Part shown: positions 58,708-64,000 of the stretch, in pieces
Layout of the letters: each line of letters begins with the position of its first letter
Position numbering within the stretch: position 1 is the first letter of the stretch
DNA from: Bin5 sp965242905
Lineage (GTDB): Bacteria; Chloroflexota; Anaerolineae; Caldilineales; Caldilineaceae
Direction: 5' to 3'
NCBI GenBank assembly: GCA_965242905.1
Contig: CBDETM010000002.1
Location: 930,001 to 994,000, forward strand
DNA: 64,000 nt
The notes under the pieces: model-generated
What the model was told of the DNA's origin: nothing
The model's database searches: none
Seen by the model: the letters and a program-made list of their open reading frames with translations, nothing else
Position numbers and translations under genes: made by a program

Positions 58708-60921
58708 ATGAACGCCGCTCCAGATTCCGACAAAGTCTTGGACATTCGAAATCTCCAGGTCAGCTTCAGCTCCATTGCCGGCACCACGCGTGCGGTCAAC
58801 GGGGTCAGTCTTGACGTGCGCAGCGGCGAGATCGTGGGACTGGTCGGCGAAAGCGGCTGTGGGAAGAGCGTCACGATTCGCAGCATCGTCGGCCTCGTTC
58901 CGTCGCCGCCGGCCCGGTTCGAAAACGGTGAGATCTGGCTGCGCACGCGCCGGGGCATGACCGAGACGCTCGCGCTGCACAAGAACATGAAAGCACTGCG
59001 ACAGATGCGCGGGCGCGATGTCTCAATGATCTTCCAGGAACCGATGCGCTCGGTGCACCCGATGATGACGATCGGAAAGCAGATCACTGAGGGAATCCTT
59101 GAGCACGAGGTCGTCGACCCGGCCGAAGCCTACGAGCGCACCGTGGAAATGCTTGACCTTGTCGGCCTGCCGAACCCTGCCGCCCAGATGAACCGGTACG
59201 CGCACGAGCTTTCGGGCGGTATGCGTCAGCGCGCCCTGATTGCTTTGGCCCTTGTTTGCCATCCCCAACTCCTGCTTGCGGACGAGCCGACCACAGCGTT
59301 GGATGTAACGATACAGGCCCAGATCCTCGAGTTGATCCGGGACCTGCGCGAGCGCATGAGGATGTCGGTGCTGCTCATCACGCACAACATGGGCGTCGTC
59401 GCCAACCTCGCCGACCGCATTTCCGTCATGTATTTGGGCAAGATCATGGAGACGGGCACGGTTGAGGAGATTTTCAAAGAACCTGCTCACCCCTACACGC
59501 AGGGCCTTCTGGCGTCGATGCCGAGTCTTTTCAGCCAGCCCAAGACGCATTTGCAGTCCCTGCGCGGCGTCGTCCCAGAGCTTGCGATGGTGCCCAAGGG
59601 TTGCGTCTTCGCCGACCGCTGCCCCTACGTCATGCCCAAGTGCGACGAAACGCCGCCCGTGGTCGAACTGCGAGCCGACCATAATGCAGCCTGCTGGCTC
59701 TATGCTGACGGCGCGGAGTCGCAAGGCTCCCAAGTCGCAGCGACAGCCAAGCCGCCTCTTGCAACGGAGGATACGTCGAGGGATATCCAGACAACTGTCG
59801 GAGCGATCCCGGTACTCGGGTCTGAACCGGATTCAGACGCTTCCCGGGAGCAGCCTGCCGACAGTGACACTGCCCAGTTGCAGATTGAGAACGTCGCGCT
59901 CCACTATCCGATTCTGAGGGGACTTTTGCGACGCCAGGTCGGCACGGTCCGCGCCGTAGATGGCGTTGATTTGACGATCCGCCGGGGTGAGACGCTAGGC
60001 CTTGTCGGCGAGTCCGGATGCGGCAAGACTTCGGTTGGCCGTCTCGTTGCACGCCTGGTCGAGCCGACAGCCGGCCGAATCCGCTTTGGTGCGGACGGAG
60101 GGCTAGAGGAGATTACACACATTTCGCAGAAGGAGATGAAGCGCGTTCGTCGTGCGATGGGGATGGTCTTTCAAGATCCACTCTCATCACTGAACGCGCG
60201 CATGAATATCCGCAACATCGTCGGCGAGCCGCTAATGCTTCATCAGGTTGCCAAGGGAAGGGCGGTCGATGACCGCGTGGGCGAACTGTTGGAGATGGTT
60301 GGGCTGAGAGCGGCACACCAGAGCCGCTTTCCCCATGCTTTCAGCGGGGGACAGCGCCAGCGGATTGCCATTGCGCGTGCGCTGGCCACTGAGCCAAGTT
60401 TCCTGGTGGCCGACGAGCCGGTCTCGGCGCTCGATGTTTCGGTCCAGGCGCAGATTCTCAATCTTTTGCTTACGCTCCAACAGCAGTTCAATCTCTCGAT
60501 GCTTTTCATTGCGCACGACATCGCGGTCGTCCGTCATGTCAGTGACCGCATCGCGGTGATGTACCTGGGTAAGATCGTCGAGCTGGGCAACGCCCGCGAA
60601 ATCTGCGTCCGGCCCGTTCATCCCTATACGGAAGCGCTCCTGGCCTCGATTCCACTGCCGATGCCCGGTCTGGAAACGCTGCGGGAAATGCCCAAAGGCG
60701 ACCTTCCCGACCCCGCCAATCCGCCCACTGGCTGCCGCTTCCACACTCGCTGCCCCTACAGCCAACCGATCTGCGAGGAGGAGGAACCCCTTCTGCGACA
60801 CATTGCCGGCGATGCAGACCATTTCGGCGCCTGCCACTTTCAGGATGAACTGTACCTTGAGGGGGTTGAGGAGATAGATGAATTACACGCCCCCGGGGCG
60901 GCGGTCGCAGAGGGAAAGTAA
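58708..60921 (+). CDS. Fused DppD-DppF ABC transporter ATPase
   Basis: The 737-residue protein contains two complete ATPase domains in one chain. The first has GESGCGKSVTIRS, signature LSGGMRQRALIALAL, Walker B LLLADEPTTALD and a C-terminal CVFADRCPYVMPKC block. The second has GESGCGKTSVGRL, FSGGQRQRIAIARAL, FLVADEPVSALD and CRFHTRCPYSQPIC. Both have all catalytic motifs, so both sites should hydrolyse ATP. Most systems encode DppD and DppF separately; here a Pro/Ser/Thr-rich linker of about 70 residues joins them. It energises the importer formed by the two permeases upstream. Confidence 0.95.
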   Translation: MNAAPDSDKVLDIRNLQVSFSSIAGTTRAVNGVSLDVRSGEIVGLVGESGCGKSVTIRSIVGLVPSPPARFENGEIWLRTRRGMTETLALHKNMKALRQMRGRDVSMIFQEPMRSVHPMMTIGKQITEGILEHEVVDPAEAYERTVEMLDLVGLPNPAAQMNRYAHELSGGMRQRALIALALVCHPQLLLADEPTTALDVTIQAQILELIRDLRERMRMSVLLITHNMGVVANLADRISVMYLGKIMETGTVEEIFKEPAHPYTQGLLASMPSLFSQPKTHLQSLRGVVPELAMVPKGCVFADRCPYVMPKCDETPPVVELRADHNAACWLYADGAESQGSQVAATAKPPLATEDTSRDIQTTVGAIPVLGSEPDSDASREQPADSDTAQLQIENVALHYPILRGLLRRQVGTVRAVDGVDLTIRRGETLGLVGESGCGKTSVGRLVARLVEPTAGRIRFGADGGLEEITHISQKEMKRVRRAMGMVFQDPLSSLNARMNIRNIVGEPLMLHQVAKGRAVDDRVGELLEMVGLRAAHQSRFPHAFSGGQRQRIAIARALATEPSFLVADEPVSALDVSVQAQILNLLLTLQQQFNLSMLFIAHDIAVVRHVSDRIAVMYLGKIVELGNAREICVRPVHPYTEALLASIPLPMPGLETLREMPKGDLPDPANPPTGCRFHTRCPYSQPICEEEEPLLRHIAGDADHFGACHFQDELYLEGVEEIDELHAPGAAVAEGK

Positions 60922-61018
60922 TTGCCAAAGAGGCCAGATGGAGGCAGTTGCGGTTTCAATCTGATGGCGCCAATAAGCAACTTGTATAGTCGCCAATTCC
61001 TCCCGATAAGGAGTTGCC

Positions 61019-62029
61019 ATGTCTGTCCAGATGGCCCAGTACGGGACAAAGCACTCGCACGCCGCAGGCAAAATCATTGCCATGCAGGAGAATCCAGATG
61101 TTGAACTGGTGGGCGTCTTTGAGCCTGACATTGAGCACCGCGCGCGGCTCGCAGATTCCGATACCTGCTTTGCGACGGTGCACTGGTTCGAGTCGGCGCA
61201 GGAGATGCTCGCCGACCCTGCCATCGTCGCCGTGGCGTCCGAAGGGCTTAATGTCGAGAGCCTGGACCAGACCGAGGAGATCGTGGCAGCTGGCAAGCAC
61301 GTATGGTACGACAAGGCTCCCGGTGACAACTGGACGCAGTGGCAGCGCGTCGTTGCCGCCGCCCGCGCGAAAAACCTGCTCATTCAGATGGGTTACATGC
61401 TGCGCTACCACGACGGTTTCCACCAGATCGCCGAATGGGCCAAGAGCGGCCTTCTCGGCCACGTCTTTTCAATCCGCGCACACATGTCGACCAACATTCC
61501 CACGGACCGCCGCAAGCAGATCAACGCCCATGGGGGCGGCATCTTCTACGAGCTAGCCGGGCACATGCTGGATCAGATCGTTTGGATTCTCGGCAAACCC
61601 ACCAAAACGGCCTGCTATCTGCGCACAGATGACTACGGGACAGGCGAGCGCGTTGATGGGTTCGCCGACAACACATTAGGCGTTTTCGAGTTTGACGGGG
61701 CCATGGCGATGGTGGACATTGCGGCGATGGAAACGGAGCCGATGGCCCGCCGCTACGAAGTCTACGGCACTGCGGGCAGCGCAATCATCGTCGAGCCCTT
61801 CGAACCTGGTTCGCGCATCCGTCTCTGTTTGGCAGAGGCAACGGAAGAGTACTCTGCAGGTGTGCAGATGGTCCCATTCCAAAGCCGCTCGCGCCAGGAA
61901 CTCTACGACCAGGAACTGAAGGCCTTCCTGCGCACCATCGCCGGCCAGCAAGAACCGGAGCGGCTGCCTGAACATGATCTTCTCGTACAGGAGACCCTTC
62001 TGCGCGCCGTGGGAACGCTCGTGGATTAA
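61019..62029 (+). CDS. Gfo/Idh/MocA-family oxidoreductase, second
   Basis: The 336-residue protein starts MSVQMAQYGTKHSHAAG, where the usual glycine-rich dinucleotide turn is modified to QYGTKHSHA. It continues VELVGVFEPD, and the family's EKP motif reads YDKAPGDN, so the catalytic-type Lys is kept. The C-terminal domain has GGGIFYELAGHMLDQIVWILG with the metal/substrate His. It is the first metabolic gene after the importer, with the dehydrogenase 32 bp further on. The pair probably oxidises or reduces the imported sugar or cyclitol; the substrate is unknown. The start at ATG 61019 follows AAGGAG. Confidence 0.85.
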   Translation: MSVQMAQYGTKHSHAAGKIIAMQENPDVELVGVFEPDIEHRARLADSDTCFATVHWFESAQEMLADPAIVAVASEGLNVESLDQTEEIVAAGKHVWYDKAPGDNWTQWQRVVAAARAKNLLIQMGYMLRYHDGFHQIAEWAKSGLLGHVFSIRAHMSTNIPTDRRKQINAHGGGIFYELAGHMLDQIVWILGKPTKTACYLRTDDYGTGERVDGFADNTLGVFEFDGAMAMVDIAAMETEPMARRYEVYGTAGSAIIVEPFEPGSRIRLCLAEATEEYSAGVQMVPFQSRSRQELYDQELKAFLRTIAGQQEPERLPEHDLLVQETLLRAVGTLVD

Positions 62030-62061
62030 GAAGGGAACCATACTTCCATCGGGGTGGAGCA

Positions 62062-63024
62062 ATGAAATGTATCGGTATTGAGTTCCCGGAATTGGGCGCA
62101 GCCAGACTTTTCGATCTGCCTGGTCCACCCCAACCCGGCCCCACCGAGATCGTCACGCGGACGCTGTTTTCCGGCGTCACGAACGGCACCGAACGCCACA
62201 CGTTGATGGCGGACTTTGGCAGCCGTTTCCCGGCCCGATCGGGCTACCAGCATGTGAGCGTAGTCGAGGAAGTGGGTCGACGCGTCGATCAGTTTTCGGC
62301 TGGGGAGACGGTTTTCCTGGGCAATCATGGCGGCCACCGGGGCTGGCACCTCGTTGATCTGGCCGCCGCCAACCCGCGCGAGCGCCTCTGCATCGGGCTG
62401 CCGCCTGATCTCGAGCATGAGTTTTGCGCCCTCTTCGGCATCGCGGGTGTAGGCTTCAGGCATTCGCGGCGGATCCGGGTCGCGGCGCCGATGCGGGTGT
62501 GGGTTGCGGGCCTAGGGTTGATCGGTCAGTCGGTGGCGCAGGCCTCGCGGGCACTTGGCGCCCACGTCACTGTAACCGACCTCGACCCGCGCCGCCTGGA
62601 GATTGCAGAACAGCTCGGGGCCCACCGCGTGATCGACATCAGCGACGACAACGCCGTCGAGTCGCTCTCTGAGGGTGGTCCCTATGACCGAATCGTCGAC
62701 GCCTGCGGGGCGCCCGATCTCTTTGATTTCATCTACGAGCACAAGCTTCTCGCGCTCTACGGCGCGATCGGCGCGCTGGCCGGCCGGCAGCCGACAGTCT
62801 TTCATCAGACGATGCTGCACGCTTTGCGGGCGTCAATTGAGTCATCGTCCCACTTTACGTTGGAAGACTTGGGGATTCTGCGCCATTTTTGCCAGTTAGG
62901 CACTGTTCGCATCGCGCCGATGGTGACTCACCGTGTCCCGGTGGAGGAAGCCCCTGCCATTTATGCGACGATGCGCGACGATCCGGCGCAACTCCTTGGC
63001 GTCATATTTGACTGGCAAACTTAA
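62062..63024 (+). CDS. Medium-chain dehydrogenase/reductase family protein without zinc ligands
   Basis: The 320-residue protein shows the N-terminal substrate domain (GPTEIVTRTLFSGVTNGTE, YQHVSVVEEVGRRV) and the Rossmann domain (MRVWVAGLGLIGQSVAQASRALGA, then VTVTDLDPRRLEIAEQLGA). The usual catalytic zinc Cys and the structural four-Cys loop are missing, so it may be a zinc-independent member. Similar proteins are encoded beside Gfo/Idh/MocA genes in sugar operons. It is the last gene of the importer operon. Confidence 0.82.
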   Translation: MKCIGIEFPELGAARLFDLPGPPQPGPTEIVTRTLFSGVTNGTERHTLMADFGSRFPARSGYQHVSVVEEVGRRVDQFSAGETVFLGNHGGHRGWHLVDLAAANPRERLCIGLPPDLEHEFCALFGIAGVGFRHSRRIRVAAPMRVWVAGLGLIGQSVAQASRALGAHVTVTDLDPRRLEIAEQLGAHRVIDISDDNAVESLSEGGPYDRIVDACGAPDLFDFIYEHKLLALYGAIGALAGRQPTVFHQTMLHALRASIESSSHFTLEDLGILRHFCQLGTVRIAPMVTHRVPVEEAPAIYATMRDDPAQLLGVIFDWQT

Positions 63025-63163
63025 GTGGAGACAGAGTGGAAAGGGCGAGGTTGTATCGGGGTAGACGGAAGAATAGCTGTTTGGCGGGCGTTTCAGCGCG
63101 CACGTCATCAGGCTGATTTCCTTCTTGTTACGAGTTGGGGGGTTCCAAACTGGCTGGCGGGAG

Positions 63164-63859
63164 TCAGGCGGGGTAATCGATTCGTATCGAATCGAATTCG
63201 ATGACGCCGCTGGGGAGGTATGCGTAGTCCGGCTCGTAGTCGCGGTGTGTGCGCAGGCGGTCCTTCATTTCGATGGGAATGTCGATTGGAACAACGTTCA
63301 AGGGAAATAGCACGAGAATCAGATCGCAGTTTACATCCCTGAGCGCCTCGCGAATATCACCATAGCCATAGAGTTCCTGCAGATCATGCCGGCCGCCCAC
63401 ACATGTCCATTGGGCAGGGTCGTCGGACAGCAAGAGAGTCTGCTCACTCCAGTCTCGAGTGACGGTGAAGGACTGGCCGGTGAGGGCGAAGTTCGGTCGT
63501 GTATCACGCACGTCTGCCTGCACCCACAGCGTCAGATTCGCCCCTTTCAGGTCCACATCGCCACGCAGACGAACGGTCAAGCGCGCGTTGGTCAGATTGC
63601 GGTCCTTACCCTCCGCCAGAAAGCGATTGACGCCGACCTCGGCTGCGAACTCATCCGTGTAATAGTCGGCGTGCGTGTAGAGGTAGGCAAGCAGATGCAG
63701 ATAGCCTGCACCGGGGGCGCTGTGATTGGGGTCAACGCGCCAGGGGCCGCGCGTAACGAAGGCGCCGTCTTTCAGTTCGGGCCGATGGGATCCTGTACCC
63801 CATGCGCACCAGCCGCCGGGGCCGTTGTCGAACGTCTCTATGTAAGGTGTGCGATCCAT
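63164..63859 (-). CDS. Unrecognised protein, possible beta-sandwich carbohydrate-binding fold
   Basis: The 231-residue protein starts MDRTPYIETFDNGPGGWCAWG and contains GAFVTRGPWRVDPNHSAPG, TNARLTVRLRGDVDLKGANLTLWVQADV and YGYGDIREALRDVNCDLILVLFPLN, with a final SGVIEFDSIRIDYP. The alternating short strands ending in an EFDSIRIDYP strand resemble a jelly-roll domain of the laminin-G/CBM type. There is no signal peptide. It converges on the importer operon. The next gene on the same strand upstream is a histidine kinase, 72 bp away. Function is not known. Confidence 0.6.
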   Translation of the reverse strand: MDRTPYIETFDNGPGGWCAWGTGSHRPELKDGAFVTRGPWRVDPNHSAPGAGYLHLLAYLYTHADYYTDEFAAEVGVNRFLAEGKDRNLTNARLTVRLRGDVDLKGANLTLWVQADVRDTRPNFALTGQSFTVTRDWSEQTLLLSDDPAQWTCVGGRHDLQELYGYGDIREALRDVNCDLILVLFPLNVVPIDIPIEMKDRLRTHRDYEPDYAYLPSGVIEFDSIRIDYPA

Positions 63860-63931
63860 TGCCGGTATCTCCAGAAGAAGAAACGACAGACTGATGGCGT
63901 AAGGGACGCTGCCTTCACATGGGTCACAGCG

Positions 63932-64000
63932 CTACCGATTCGGCAGCACGAAGTAGAAGCGGGCGCCGCCTTCGGCGCGGTTTTCGACGCCGATGACGCC
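63932..64000 (-). CDS. Histidine kinase, C-terminal end (rest outside window)
   Basis: The minus-strand frame reads GVIGVENRAEGGARFYFVLPNR and stops with TAG at 63934-63932. This is the usual ending of a HATPase_c domain of a two-component sensor kinase. Only 22 residues are in the window, so the sensor part and the partner regulator are not visible. Confidence 0.75.
   Translation of the reverse strand, partial: GVIGVENRAEGGARFYFVLPNR

Overview
The window is about 61% GC and gene-dense, and reads as chromosome of a heterotrophic member of the Chloroflexota, probably the Caldilinea/Anaerolinea side of the phylum. This is inferred from recognised gene families, not from a marker phylogeny. The main clues are Tat-lipoprotein solute-binding proteins with an ALAACAAPA-type lipobox, a paired B12-binding radical SAM protein and DUF2344 protein, and a metabolic repertoire of M19 and M81 hydrolases, RraA, RidA, Gfo/Idh/MocA and enolase-superfamily proteins. 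The standard genetic code is used.

Layout. 1-3.0 kb: 3' end of threonine synthase, a divergent GroEL-like chaperonin and a co-transcribed Asp-box propeller protein. 3.3-8.3 kb: dipeptidase, cytochrome c lipoprotein, a toxin-antitoxin remnant with a nonsense codon, RidA, an aminotransferase and an RraA-like protein. 8.3-10.7 kb (minus): secreted LecA-like domain protein and a membrane-anchored SPFH/Band-7 protein. 11-17 kb: sugar ABC importer (no ATPase) with a ceramidase-like hydrolase and an oxidoreductase. 17-20 kb (minus): radical SAM/DUF2344 pair. 20.6 kb: tRNA-Glu(CTC) with a clear promoter and terminator. 20.8-28.9 kb (minus): RidA, enolase-superfamily enzyme, two small proteins, SelA-like PLP enzyme, thioredoxin-fold protein and a second sugar importer. 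29.3-32.2 kb: M81 peptidase and CrtI-like oxidoreductase, overlapping tail to tail. 34.3-36.5 kb: rplU-rpmA-rpmE-tdk, in which L21 and L31 carry long acidic/alanine-rich tails. 37-38.5 kb: malonyl-CoA-synthetase-like enzyme. 38.5-42 kb: lower-GC accessory island with a 100-bp tandem repeat, a GxxExxY nuclease-fold protein, an FRG-TPR protein and a decayed HicBA module. 42-46 kb: acyl-CoA dehydrogenase, CaiB/BaiF transferase, MaoC dehydratase and GNAT. 47.9-50.7 kb (minus): CtpA-like protease, SmpB and an ArmA/RmtB-like 16S rRNA methyltransferase. 51.4-53.9 kb: RraA-like protein, MetV-like protein and MetF. 54.2-63 kb: an oligopeptide-type ABC importer with fused ATPases and two sugar-type oxidoreductases. 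63.2-64 kb (minus): an unrecognised protein and the end of a histidine kinase.

Three kinds of repeat run through the intergenic spaces. One is heptamer tracts (AGTGGTC, AGTTTTT and variants) that begin at or inside the stop codons of genes. The second is a dispersed element with a two-hairpin core, present in four copies. The third is two insertion sequences (IS982 and IS66 families), both inserted into heptamer tracts. Stem-loops without U-tracts follow each of the three solute-binding protein genes and probably set expression ratios within operons.

The most unusual items are the chaperonin that lacks the catalytic Asp398 equivalent, the L21 protein with eight 11-residue repeats, the RmtB-like methyltransferase beside smpB, and the link between the heptamer tracts, gene 3' ends and insertion sequences.
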